Assembly: GCA_029781975.1 (NCBI GenBank) | Contig: JAKOVQ010000017.1 | Span: forward strand, 1 to 64,000 | Direction of reading: 5' to 3' | DNA from: Acidobacteriota bacterium | Lineage (GTDB): Bacteria; Acidobacteriota; Thermoanaerobaculia; UBA5066 | Length of the DNA stretch: 64,000 bases | Shown: one piece after another, positions 19,531 through 27,888 of the stretch | How positions within the stretch are numbered: position 1 is the stretch's first letter | Layout of the letters: each line of letters begins with the position of its first letter | Program-made: the position numbers and the translations under genes | The notes under the pieces: generated by a model | The model's input: only the letters and a program-made list of their open reading frames with translations | Databases searched by the model: none | What the model was told of the DNA's origin: nothing

Positions 19531-21054
19531 GTGCCGAGGGGGCTGAAGGTCGTCGCCGTCGTGCTCGTGCTGGCGAGCGGGGCGGGGTGCGGCGCGCGGG
19601 ACCGGCGCGGACGGGCCGTCGTCCTCTCGCTGCCGTACGAGGTCGCCTCGCTCGACCCTCACCTCCACAACAGGCTGTCGGACTTCGCGGTCCTCTCCAA
19701 CCTCTACGAGCCCCTCGTCACGACCGACGCCGGCCTGTCGCTGAGGCCGTGCCTCGCGGAGCGGTGGGACAACCCGGACGTCCTGACGTGGGTCTTCCAC
19801 CTGAGGCCCGGGGTCTTCTTCCACGACGGGCGGCCCATGACGGCCGCCGACGTCGTCTACTCGCTGGAGCGCGTCCTCCACGACCGGACGCTCGAGATGT
19901 CCGGCTACCTCTTCGGGATCGACCGCGTCCGGGCCCTCTCCGATCAGACCGTCGAGGTCCGGACCCGGCGCCCGATGGCGATCCTCCTGAACAAGCTCCG
20001 CTTCGTCGCGATCGTCCCGGCGGGGAGCGACTCGGCCTCGCTGGCGTCCCACGTCGACGGCACCGGCCCCTACGAGCTCGTGTCGTTCGACCCGACCCGG
20101 GTCGTCCTCAGGCGGAACGACTCGTACTGGGGGAGCCGGCCGGCCGTCGGCCGGGTGACCCTCCTCCTGTCGCGGTCCCCGAAGGAGGCCGTCGACGACC
20201 TCGTCGGCGGCCGCGCCGACTTCGTCCAGGCCTCGAGCCGCGAGGCCGAGCGGACGGCATCGGCCCTGCCCGGCGTCGTCGTCAGGAAGAACAGCTCGAT
20301 CTCGGTGAAGTTCCTCCTCTTCGACGTGGCGCGCCCCGTCACGCCGTTCGTCGACGCGCCGAGGAACCCCTTCCGCGACCTGCGGGTCCGCCAGGCGGTC
20401 GACCTCGCCGTGGACCGCGTCCGCCTCGTCTCGGAGCTCTCCTCGCCCGCCGTCCCCGCGTACGAGCCGGTGCCGCCGTTCATCTTCGGCTTCGACCCCT
20501 CCCTCCCCGCCGTCGTCCCGGACGCTTCGCGGGCGCGGACCCTGCTCGCCGACGCCGGCTACCCGGACGGGTTCGCGGTCACCCTCCACACGCGCAGCCT
20601 CTTCGAGGAGGCGGCCCGCGCCCTCGTGCCGATGCTGGCCGGGGTCGGGATCAGGGCCCGGGTCGTCTCGCTCGCGGACCGGGAGTTCTTCCCCCTCGTC
20701 CGCGCCGGGGGCGTGAGCCTCCTCCTGAGCCGGTTCGGCTGCCCCACGGGGGACGCCAGCGACGTCCTCGACAACGCCCTCCACACCACCGACGTCGCGA
20801 CGGGCTACGGCCTCTCCAACGACGGCGGCTACTCGGACCGGGACGCCGACCGGCTGATCGAGGCGAGCTCCGGAGAGCTGAACATGGCCCGCCGGAGGTC
20901 GCTCCTGCAGGGGGTGATGGCGATCGCCCGGAGGGACCTCCCCTGGATCCCGCTCTACGTCGAGCAGGAGGTCTTCGCGTTCCGGGACTCGCTCTCGTGG
21001 GAGCCGCGGAGCGACAACTTCGTCATCGCGTCCGAGATCCGCCGCGTCCGCTGA
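19531..21054 (+). CDS. Orphan SBP_bac_5 (peptide/nickel-type) solute-binding lipoprotein, copy 1
   Basis: A 507-residue periplasmic binding protein of the DppA/OppA family. The N-terminus is a lipoprotein signal ending LASGAGC. Family marks are VASLDPHLHN, DVLTWVFHLRPGVFFHDGRPMTAADVVYSLER, GTGPYELV and ASDVLDNALHTTDV. No permease or ATPase gene of a Dpp-type transporter is nearby. The motif TGDASD-x-L(D/E) and the ending WEPR...V recur in two other SBP genes in this window, so they form a paralogous group. GTG 19531 follows a TATACT box by 8 nt without a ribosome site. It converges on the EAL gene with 6 nt between stops. Confidence 0.88.
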   Translation: MPRGLKVVAVVLVLASGAGCGARDRRGRAVVLSLPYEVASLDPHLHNRLSDFAVLSNLYEPLVTTDAGLSLRPCLAERWDNPDVLTWVFHLRPGVFFHDGRPMTAADVVYSLERVLHDRTLEMSGYLFGIDRVRALSDQTVEVRTRRPMAILLNKLRFVAIVPAGSDSASLASHVDGTGPYELVSFDPTRVVLRRNDSYWGSRPAVGRVTLLLSRSPKEAVDDLVGGRADFVQASSREAERTASALPGVVVRKNSSISVKFLLFDVARPVTPFVDAPRNPFRDLRVRQAVDLAVDRVRLVSELSSPAVPAYEPVPPFIFGFDPSLPAVVPDASRARTLLADAGYPDGFAVTLHTRSLFEEAARALVPMLAGVGIRARVVSLADREFFPLVRAGGVSLLLSRFGCPTGDASDVLDNALHTTDVATGYGLSNDGGYSDRDADRLIEASSGELNMARRRSLLQGVMAIARRDLPWIPLYVEQEVFAFRDSLSWEPRSDNFVIASEIRRVR

Positions 21055-21060
21055 CCCCGC

Positions 21061-22365
21061 TCATCCCGTCAGGGCGTCGATCGGGACCGGCTTGCCGAGG
21101 AAGTAGCCCTGGCCGAGGGGGACGCCGAGCCGGCGGAGCGCCTCGAGCTCGTCGCGGGTCTCGATCCCCTCGGCGATGACGAGCGTGTTCATCTTCATGG
21201 CGAAGGCGAGGATCGCCCCGAGGAGGTCCTGCTTGATCCGCTGGCTCTGGATGTCCTTCGTGAAGAGGTGGTCGAACTTCAGGAACTCGGGCTTGATGTC
21301 CGCCAGCGAGGAGAGGTTCGAGTAACCCGTCCCCAGGTCGTCGACGGCCACGCGGAACCCTTCCATCCGGAGCTCGCGGAGGACCCTGGAGAAGAGGTCC
21401 TGGTTCTGCGCGTACGTCCGCTCGGTCACCTCGACGACGACGTTCCGCGGGTCGAGGCCGAGCCTCACGACGTCCTCGAGGAGGCGGCCCTCGAGGAACT
21501 CGGAGTCGGTCGCCGCCGTCGGCGACATGTTGACGAAGACCATCTGAGGCCAGTTGACGCGCGCCACCTCCTCGAGCGAACGCTTGCGGCAGAGGCGCTC
21601 GAGGGGGACCTCGAGGCCGACCCGCTCGGCGAGCGAGAAGAGGGTCTCGGCGTTCTCGAGCCCGCTCCCGGCCGGCCCGCGCGACAGCGCCTCGAGCGCG
21701 GCGATCTTCCTCTCGACGAGGTCGTAGATGGGCTGGAAGACCGAGACGACCCGCCGCGTGGCGAGGATCCCTTTCAGGACCTCCGCGCCGCGCTCCTCGG
21801 CGCTCGCGATCCCCCGGACGACCTCCCGGCGGGCCTCGTGGAGCCCCTTGTAGACGACCCGCTCGACGCGGACCTTCGGGTCGAAGAGGATCAGCGACTG
21901 CCCGACGTGAGACGAGAACCGGTCGGCGGACGAGAGCTTCCCGGAGAGGAACGAGGTGACGAACAGCTCGAGCCTCTGCGCCAGTCCCCGGAGCCACGCG
22001 TCGGGCGTCTCGCTGCTTCCGTTCCGGGAGGTGACGGGGACGAAGCAGAGGACCTCGTCGGCCCGGACGGCGGGGAGGCAGAAGAGGGCCCGCGGGATCT
22101 CGCCCTTCTCGGCGAGCTCCTGCAGCCCGGTCACGAACTCGACGATGAGCCGGTCGTAGAGCTGCCAGCCCCAGCTCTCCTCGACCTGTCGTTCGGTGGT
22201 CAGCATGAGCGTCAGGAGCCCGATCGAGCCGTGGTCCTCCAGCTGCCTCCGGACGTCGTCGACCACCGTGGGGAGCGTCGGCAGCCCGGTGTCGCGGTCG
22301 AAGAGGCGCGCCCTGTGCTGGAGCCACTCGGCTCGCAGGGCGGTGGAGTCGGGCGGATCGGGCAT
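21061..22365 (-). CDS. EAL-domain protein (c-di-GMP phosphodiesterase-like)
   Basis: A 434-residue cytoplasmic protein. Residues about 200-430 form an EAL domain with LEALSRGP, FVNMSP, VEVTER, the loop-6 motif DDLGTGYSNL, FLKFDHLF, AEGIET and LGQGYFLGKP. The metal and catalytic residues known for the family appear to be present, so hydrolysis of c-di-GMP is plausible. The N-terminal 190 residues (starting near FDRDTGLPTLPTVVDDV) look like a degenerate GGDEF-type fold without a GGDEF motif. It is the last gene of an SBP-kinase-receiver-EAL run and starts 8 nt after the receiver gene. Confidence 0.88.
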   Translation of the reverse strand: MPDPPDSTALRAEWLQHRARLFDRDTGLPTLPTVVDDVRRQLEDHGSIGLLTLMLTTERQVEESWGWQLYDRLIVEFVTGLQELAEKGEIPRALFCLPAVRADEVLCFVPVTSRNGSSETPDAWLRGLAQRLELFVTSFLSGKLSSADRFSSHVGQSLILFDPKVRVERVVYKGLHEARREVVRGIASAEERGAEVLKGILATRRVVSVFQPIYDLVERKIAALEALSRGPAGSGLENAETLFSLAERVGLEVPLERLCRKRSLEEVARVNWPQMVFVNMSPTAATDSEFLEGRLLEDVVRLGLDPRNVVVEVTERTYAQNQDLFSRVLRELRMEGFRVAVDDLGTGYSNLSSLADIKPEFLKFDHLFTKDIQSQRIKQDLLGAILAFAMKMNTLVIAEGIETRDELEALRRLGVPLGQGYFLGKPVPIDALTG

Positions 22366-22373
22366 CGGGACGC

Positions 22374-22757
22374 TCAGGCGGGCCGGTCGAGGAAGCTCTG
22401 GACCTCCCGGACGACCTCGGCGGGGGAGAATGGCTTGGCGATGTACCCCTCGGCCCCTTCCTGCAGGCCGATCATCTTGTCGCGCCGCTCGGCGCGGGCC
22501 GACAGCATCACCACCGGGACGGAGCGGGTCCGCTCGTCCCCCTTGAGGGTCCGGAGCACCTGCCAGCCGTCCATCTCGGGCATCATCACGTCGAGCAGGA
22601 TCACGTCGGGCGGGCTCTCGTAGGCGCTGGAGACGGCGGCCTTGCCGTTGGAGGCGCGCCGTACCGTGAACCCGCTGGTCTCGAAGACGAGCTGGAGGAG
22701 GTCGAGAACGTCCTCCTCGTCGTCAACGATCAGGATCGTCCGCTGCCGGTCTGGCAT
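22374..22757 (-). CDS. Single-domain response regulator (receiver only)
   Basis: A 127-residue CheY-like receiver with the acidic pair VDDEED (11-16), phospho-acceptor D56 in ILLDVMMPEMDGW, Ser in VVMLSAR and Lys in IAKPFSP. There is no output domain. It lies between the hybrid kinase and the EAL gene on one strand, so it may shuttle phosphate or dock on the EAL protein. A TAAGAT box at 22799-22794 (minus) could add an internal promoter. Confidence 0.93.
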   Translation of the reverse strand: MPDRQRTILIVDDEEDVLDLLQLVFETSGFTVRRASNGKAAVSSAYESPPDVILLDVMMPEMDGWQVLRTLKGDERTRSVPVVMLSARAERRDKMIGLQEGAEGYIAKPFSPAEVVREVQSFLDRPA

Positions 22758-22805
22758 TCTCGGCGTACCTCTCTCTCCGCTGGCGCTTTCCCCGATCTTA
22801 CCGCC

Positions 22806-24749
22806 TCAGGCGCGAGCGCCGGCGTCGGCCGGGCCGCTCGCGGAGCCCCCCCTCTCGTTCAGCGCCCGGAGGGCGGCCTCGACGAGCCGGGCGCGGTCGA
22901 TCGGCTTCACGAGGTACTCGACGGCCCCGAGGCGGAGCCCCTCGAGGCGCTCGTCGACGACCGACGCGATCAGCACCGGCGTCCGCGCGGTCTCCGGGCG
23001 CTGGCGGAGCTCGTGCAGGAGGTCGAGGCCGTCGCGGTCGGGGAGCTTGATGTCGAGGAGGATGAGGAGCGGGGCGTGCTCCCGCGCCAGGGCGAGGCCC
23101 TCCGCCGCCGTCGTCGCCGTCCGGACGAAAAACCCGTGCTTGCCCAGGGTCTCCCGGATGATGCCGAGGAAGTCCGGGTCGTCGTCGATCGCGAGGACCT
23201 CCGAGGCCTCGTGCCCGGCCGGGAAGATCCCGAAGAAGACCCCCGACTCCGTGCGGGACTCGACCGCGGGGAGCGAGAAGCGGAAGGTCGTCCCCCCGCC
23301 CGGGCGGTCCTCGACGGCGATCGGCGCCTGGTGCGCGTCGAGGATCGACTTCACGATGGCCAGGCCGAGCCCGATCCCGCCGAACTTCCGCGTCGCCGTG
23401 GCGTCCGTCTGGTAGAACTTGTCGAAGATCCGCGCCCTCTCCTCGGGGGGGATGCCGATCCCGTTGTCGGAGACCCAGACGTCGACCCGGGAGCCTCCGT
23501 CGGCCGGCCGCGCCCCGACCTCGACCTCGCCCCCGTCCGGCGTGAACTTCAGGGCGTTGGTCAGGAGGTTCTCGAGCACCTGCGTGAGGCGGTCCCGGTC
23601 GCCGTCCACCGGCTTCAGGTCGCGCTCGACGCGCACGCGGAGCTGGATCCTCCTCTTCCTCGCGTCGGCCTCGGTCCCGGCCGCCACCTGGGCGATGAGG
23701 CGCCCCATCTGGAACGGGGCGGTCCGGATCGAGACCCGCCCGAGCTCCATCCGCGAGAAGTCGAGGAGCATGTTGATCGTCTTCGTGAGGCGCTCGGAGT
23801 TCCGCAGGCAGACGTCGAGCCCTTTCCTCTGGGCCTCGGTCGTCGGCCCCAGCTGCCCCTCGTGGATGAACTCCACGTAGCCGCGGATCGCCGCGAGCGG
23901 CGTCCGGAGCTCGTGCGAGACGTTCGCGAGGAGGTCCGTCTTCATCCGGTCGAGCGTCGCCAGCTCGCGGTTGGCGGTCTCGAGCTTGGCGACCTGCTGC
24001 TGGATCCGGTCGGCCATCTGGTTGAACGTCTCTGCCAGCTCCTGCAGCTCGTCGTCGGTCTGGATGCCGCGGATCCGCCGGTCCTGGCCCTCCATGAAGC
24101 CCCGGACCCCTTCCGTCAGCTGGAGGATCGGCCGCGCCACCCGGCCGGCCAGCGAGACGGAGACGGCCGCGACGACCGCCAGCGCGAGGAGGACGAGCGC
24201 GATCGTGCCCCGCAGGGAGCGGACGACGCGCTCGGTCAGGTTGTCGTAGGTGAAGACGAAGAGGACGGAGTAGGGATGCCGTCCCCACTCCTCGAAGTAG
24301 GGGGCCCCGACGAGGAGGACCTTCCCCACGCCGGGGATCGTCCGCCTCTCGTTCCAGGGCTCGGGCTGCCCGGCCCGGGCGACGAGGTCGGGGTCGGCGA
24401 GGCGGCGCTTCGGCGGGTCGGGGACGAGCATGAGGTCGGGGCTCTCGAACGAGTCGTAGAGCACCTCCCCGGAGACCGACAGGATCAGGAGGCGGTGGAG
24501 GTCCGGGTTCAGGCTCATCGTGGAGCGGACGATCTCGCGGAACTTGTACGACCCCGAGCCGTAGTAGAGGCGCAGCGCGTCACAGAGCTTCGTGTTCGTC
24601 GTCAGGGCGAAGGCCTGGGCGTTCCGCTCGAGGAGCTCGCGCTGGTCGCGGACCCGGACGGCGATGAGGGTGCCGGAGACCACGAGGAGGAGGACGCCCG
24701 TCAGCGCCGAGAAGATCAGGGCGAACCGTTTCCTCAGCGATCTCCTCAT
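22806..24749 (-). CDS. Membrane hybrid histidine kinase with C-terminal receiver
   Basis: A 647-residue sensor kinase. Membrane segments lie at about 11-31 and 181-203, enclosing a periplasmic sensor of about 150 residues. HAMP follows (207-260), then HisKA with phospho-His H279 in ANVSHELRTPLAAI. The HATPase core has NLLTNALKF (394-402), DNGIGIP (429) and GGIGLGLAI (458). A receiver with D566 in LLDIKLPDRDG ends the protein. It starts 15 nt after an SBP_bac_5 lipoprotein gene, which suggests the lipoprotein may present ligand to the kinase (inference). Downstream are a free receiver and an EAL protein, giving a possible phosphorelay to c-di-GMP control. Confidence 0.93.
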   Translation of the reverse strand: MRRSLRKRFALIFSALTGVLLLVVSGTLIAVRVRDQRELLERNAQAFALTTNTKLCDALRLYYGSGSYKFREIVRSTMSLNPDLHRLLILSVSGEVLYDSFESPDLMLVPDPPKRRLADPDLVARAGQPEPWNERRTIPGVGKVLLVGAPYFEEWGRHPYSVLFVFTYDNLTERVVRSLRGTIALVLLALAVVAAVSVSLAGRVARPILQLTEGVRGFMEGQDRRIRGIQTDDELQELAETFNQMADRIQQQVAKLETANRELATLDRMKTDLLANVSHELRTPLAAIRGYVEFIHEGQLGPTTEAQRKGLDVCLRNSERLTKTINMLLDFSRMELGRVSIRTAPFQMGRLIAQVAAGTEADARKRRIQLRVRVERDLKPVDGDRDRLTQVLENLLTNALKFTPDGGEVEVGARPADGGSRVDVWVSDNGIGIPPEERARIFDKFYQTDATATRKFGGIGLGLAIVKSILDAHQAPIAVEDRPGGGTTFRFSLPAVESRTESGVFFGIFPAGHEASEVLAIDDDPDFLGIIRETLGKHGFFVRTATTAAEGLALAREHAPLLILLDIKLPDRDGLDLLHELRQRPETARTPVLIASVVDERLEGLRLGAVEYLVKPIDRARLVEAALRALNERGGSASGPADAGARA

Positions 24750-24764
24750 CGTCGGTCCCGCGCC

Positions 24765-26282
24765 TCACCGGCCGGGGAGCTTCACGTCGGGCAGGTAGAC
24801 CTGCCCGTCCGGCCGCGGCTCCCACGCGAGCCCGCGGGTCATCGCGAACCGGTCGTAGACGACGAGGAGCGGGATCCACGGGACGTCGTCGAGGACCGTC
24901 TGCATCGTCGCCTGGAGGAGGTCGCGGCGCTTCTCCGGGTCGAGCGTGGCGCCGATCCGGTCGATGGCGTCGTCGACGTCGGGGCGCGAGTAGCCGCACG
25001 TGGTGACGCTCGCGGCGGTGCGGCCGTAGAAGTTCCCTTCGAGGATCTCGCTCGCGTCGCCGGTGGAGCAGACCCAGCCGGACAGGAGGAGGTCGGCGTC
25101 GCAGCTCCGGAACCGGGCGTCGAAGGAGACGGGGTCGGCGTCGTCCCGCGCCACGGCCACCCCGGCGGCGGCGAACTCCGCGACGAGCGCGTCGGCGAGG
25201 GGGTTCTGGCCCCGCAGGCAGAGCATCCTCAGGGGCTTCTCCAGGCGGACGCGCGCCTCGGCGAGGAGCCGCCGCGTCTTCCCGGGCTCGAAGACCGGCA
25301 CGGGGATCCCGGGGTTGAACCCGACGATGGCGGGCGGGACGAGCTGGGACGCGGGGAAGGCCCCCTCGCCGGCGGTGTCCCGGGCGAGCGTCTGGTAGTC
25401 GATCGCGGCGCGGAGGGCCCGCCGGACGCGGACGTCCGAGAGGGGGTTGTCGGGGCCTCGCACCCTCAGCGCGAGGAAGTGGACCGCGAGGCCCGGCCTC
25501 TCGAGGAGGCTGAAGGCGGGGTCCGACCTCCGGGCCTTCCACGTCGCGCGAGGGGGGCCGACCACGATCGCCGGCGCGTGCTCCCGCGCCGCCGCCCACA
25601 TCGCCTCGCCGTCCTCGACCTTCAGGAAGACGGCCGAGCGGACGGCGGGGGCTCCCCCCCAGTATCCGTCCCACGCCTCGAGCCGCACGGAGAGCCCCTT
25701 CTTCCACTCGGCGATCCGGTACGGGCCGGTTCCGACGGGGCTCTCGAAGAACGCCCGCGCGCCGCGGGCCTCGAGCGTGCGCATCGGGAGGACGTAGACG
25801 AACGAGAGGACCGCGAGGAGGCCCGCCGGCCTGCGGGAGACGACGTCCACCGTCAGGGGGTCGACCGCCTTCACCGAGCCGACCGGCTCGAGGTACTGCG
25901 TCAGGTCCGACGTCTCCGAGGAGCGGACCCGGTCGATGGAGCGGACGACGTCGTCCGCCGTCAGCGGGCTCCCGTCCTGGAAACGGACGCCGGGGCGGAG
26001 GTGGAAGCGCCACGCGCCGCCGTCGACGATCTCCCAGCTCGTCGCGAGGGCGGGCTGGAACTCCATCTTCCGGTCGTACCGGACGAGGGGCTCGAAGACG
26101 TTCATCGCCACGGTGTCGGTGACGACCTCGAACTTCTCGTTCGGGTCGAGCGAGAGGACGTCCGATGACCAGACGACGTACAGCTCGGAGGGGGCTGGAG
26201 ACGGACGGCACGACGCGGCGGCGAGCGTCGCGCCGAGGAGGAAAGCCAGGGCGCGGGGCCGGACGCGCCGTTCCGAGTTCAC
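24765..26282 (-). CDS. Orphan SBP_bac_5 solute-binding lipoprotein, copy 2
   Basis: A 505-residue DppA/OppA-family protein with lipobox AAASC (signal LAFLLGATLAAASC). Family marks include LSLDPNEKFEVVTDTVAMNVFEPL, WRFHLRPGVRFQDGSPLTADDVVRSIDRV and GTGPYRIAEW. It shares CSTGDASEILEGNFYG and LAWEPRPDG with the other two SBPs here. It begins at GTG 26282, 8 nt after a TAACAT box (26296-26291, minus) and without a ribosome site. It is the first gene of the run SBP, hybrid kinase, receiver, EAL. No transport permease is present, so a sensory role is as likely as transport. Confidence 0.88.
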   Translation of the reverse strand: MNSERRVRPRALAFLLGATLAAASCRPSPAPSELYVVWSSDVLSLDPNEKFEVVTDTVAMNVFEPLVRYDRKMEFQPALATSWEIVDGGAWRFHLRPGVRFQDGSPLTADDVVRSIDRVRSSETSDLTQYLEPVGSVKAVDPLTVDVVSRRPAGLLAVLSFVYVLPMRTLEARGARAFFESPVGTGPYRIAEWKKGLSVRLEAWDGYWGGAPAVRSAVFLKVEDGEAMWAAAREHAPAIVVGPPRATWKARRSDPAFSLLERPGLAVHFLALRVRGPDNPLSDVRVRRALRAAIDYQTLARDTAGEGAFPASQLVPPAIVGFNPGIPVPVFEPGKTRRLLAEARVRLEKPLRMLCLRGQNPLADALVAEFAAAGVAVARDDADPVSFDARFRSCDADLLLSGWVCSTGDASEILEGNFYGRTAASVTTCGYSRPDVDDAIDRIGATLDPEKRRDLLQATMQTVLDDVPWIPLLVVYDRFAMTRGLAWEPRPDGQVYLPDVKLPGR

Positions 26283-26313
26283 GGTGGGGGATGTTAGCGC
26301 CCCACCACCCCGT

Positions 26314-27012
26314 TCAGGGAAGGTCGAAGACGAGGACCTCCGCGCGGGCCGTCGCCCGAAGCTCGAGGAGCGCCTCCCCCTCGACCGCCGCGCCGTCTCC
26401 CTCCTCGAGCGGGGTCGTGCCGAGTCGGACGGAGCCGCGGGCGACCTGGATCCAGGCGCGGCGCCCGGGCGCGAGCGCGACGGAGGCGGTGGCGCCAGGC
26501 GCGAGACGCGCCGCCAGGAGCCGGGCGTCCTGCCGGATCGTCACGGCTCCCCCTCCTCCCTCCGGCGCGGCGAGGAGGGCGAAGCGCCCCTCGAGCGCGT
26601 CGGGCGGCAGCACCTTCTGCTCGTAGGAGGGCGCCAGGCCGCGCCGCTCCGGGAGGAGCCAGAGCTGGAGGAACCGGACCGGCTCGGCCTTCGAGGCATT
26701 GTACTCGCTGTGGAGGACGCCGGTGCCGGCCGTCATCCGCTGGATCTCGCCCGGCCGGATGACGGACCCGGTCCCGAGGCTGTCGCGGTGCTCGAGCGCC
26801 CCGTCGAGGACCCACGAGAGGATCTCCATGTCGCGGTGACCGTGGGTGGGGAACCCGCCTCCCGGCGCCACGCGGTCGTCGTTCACGACGCGGAGCTTCG
26901 AGAAGCCTTCGAACCTGGGGTCGTGGTAGTCGCCGAAGGAGAACGAGTGGGCGCTGTCGAGCCAGCCGAGGCGGGTTCGGCCGCGCTCGGCGGCGGGGCG
27001 GATCCGGATCAT
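26314..27012 (-). CDS. Pirin family (bicupin) protein
   Basis: A 232-residue pirin/YhhW-type bicupin. The N-terminal cupin has FGDYHDPRFEGF, the metal ligands in PTHGHRDMEILSWVLDGALEHRDS, and RMTAGTGVLHSEYN; these His and Glu residues bind Fe or similar in YhhW and human pirin. Some members open the ring of quercetin, others act as redox sensors; the substrate here is unknown. ATG 27012 has AGGAGGT upstream. A sigma-54-like promoter at 27098-27083 faces this gene. It is divergent from an isochorismatase-like hydrolase gene. Confidence 0.92.
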   Translation of the reverse strand: MIRIRPAAERGRTRLGWLDSAHSFSFGDYHDPRFEGFSKLRVVNDDRVAPGGGFPTHGHRDMEILSWVLDGALEHRDSLGTGSVIRPGEIQRMTAGTGVLHSEYNASKAEPVRFLQLWLLPERRGLAPSYEQKVLPPDALEGRFALLAAPEGGGGAVTIRQDARLLAARLAPGATASVALAPGRRAWIQVARGSVRLGTTPLEEGDGAAVEGEALLELRATARAEVLVFDLP

Positions 27013-27082
27013 GGGACCTCCTGGTACGGGCCGGGCTCTGGCCGGGGGAGGCCCCGCAGAACCCGTCCGTCGCCCCCGGGAA

Positions 27083-27098
27083 CGCACGGTCCGTGCCA
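27083..27098 (-). promoter_or_regulatory. Sigma-54-like promoter facing the pirin gene
   Basis: On the minus strand TGGCACG-GACC-GTGCG has a perfect -24 box and one mismatch in the -12 box (GTGC for TTGC), with GG and GC exactly 10 bp apart. The predicted start is 27072, 60 nt before the pirin ATG. The same bases form a palindrome GCACGG-T-CCGTGC (27084-27096), so an operator is an alternative reading. Confidence 0.4.
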
Positions 27099-27159
27099 GC
27101 CGCGAGGGACGCCGGTTCGCGTCCCGCGGTCCGGCCGGCGCCCCTCGGCCCTCCGGCCC

Positions 27160-27196
27160 GATCGATTCGGATCGATCAGGGCGATCGATCGGATCG
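27160..27196. repeat. GATCGAT repeat cluster between pirin and hydrolase genes
   Basis: GATCGAT occurs at 27160-27166, 27170-27176 and 27183-27189, with GATCG again at 27192-27196. Spacing is 10, 13 and 9 bp, close to one helical turn. It may be a set of operator half-sites for the divergent genes. The rest of the 273-bp gap holds the sigma-54-like site and a TACCAT -10 box (27245-27250) for the hydrolase gene. Confidence 0.4.
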
Positions 27197-27285
27197 GCGC
27201 CGGCGTCGCCGTCGGGGGCGGGCTCCCCGCCCGCCGTCCGGCGCTACCATGTGCGATCGGCCGTGGCCCGGCCGGAGGTGATTCG

Positions 27286-27879
27286 ATGGAGCTTCTCGAC
27301 ACGAACCGGAGCGTCCTGGTCGTGGTCGACCTGCAGGGGAAGCTGGTGGAGATGGTCTACCGCTCGAAGATGGTCCTCGCCGCGACCGTCCGCCTCCTGC
27401 GCCTCGCCGACCTCTTCGCCGTCCCGGTCATCCTGACCGAGCAGTATCCGCAGGGGCTCGGGCCGACCCATCCGGAGGTGAAGGCCGCCTTCGACGCCCT
27501 CGCCATCCCGAAGCGCCTCGTCCCGAAGACGTCGTTCAGCTGCTGCGGCGAGCCGGCCTTCCTCCGGGCGCTGGACGACCTCCGGCCGCGGACGCGGTCC
27601 GGGGCGCGCCAGGTCGTCCTCGCGGGGATCGAGGCGCACGTCTGCGTCCAGCAGACCGCGCTCGAGCTCCTCCACTACGGGAACCAGGTCTGCCTCGCGT
27701 GGGACGCGGTGAGCGGGCGCGGGGAGGAGTACCGCCGCCACGCGCTCGAGCGGATGACGGCGGCCGGGGCCTGGCTGACGAACCACGAGTCGGCCGGCTT
27801 CGAGTGGGCCCGCGACAAGAACCACCCGCGCTTCAAGGAGCTCTCGCAGATCCTCAAGGGGGGGCAGCCCGAAGGCTGA
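27286..27879 (+). CDS. Isochorismatase-like cysteine hydrolase
   Basis: A 197-residue member of the isochorismatase fold (YcaC-type). It opens SVLVVVDLQGKLVEMV, whose Asp is the first catalytic residue. The conserved Lys lies in VPKTSFSC, and the nucleophile Cys lies in VLAGIEAHVCVQQTALELL. Length and motif order fit the single-domain hydrolases. The substrate is unknown and no nicotinamidase or siderophore context is present. GGAGGTG lies upstream of ATG 27286. It converges on glnB with 9 nt between stops. Confidence 0.9.
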   Translation: MELLDTNRSVLVVVDLQGKLVEMVYRSKMVLAATVRLLRLADLFAVPVILTEQYPQGLGPTHPEVKAAFDALAIPKRLVPKTSFSCCGEPAFLRALDDLRPRTRSGARQVVLAGIEAHVCVQQTALELLHYGNQVCLAWDAVSGRGEEYRRHALERMTAAGAWLTNHESAGFEWARDKNHPRFKELSQILKGGQPEG

Positions 27880-27888
27880 GGCGCCGCG

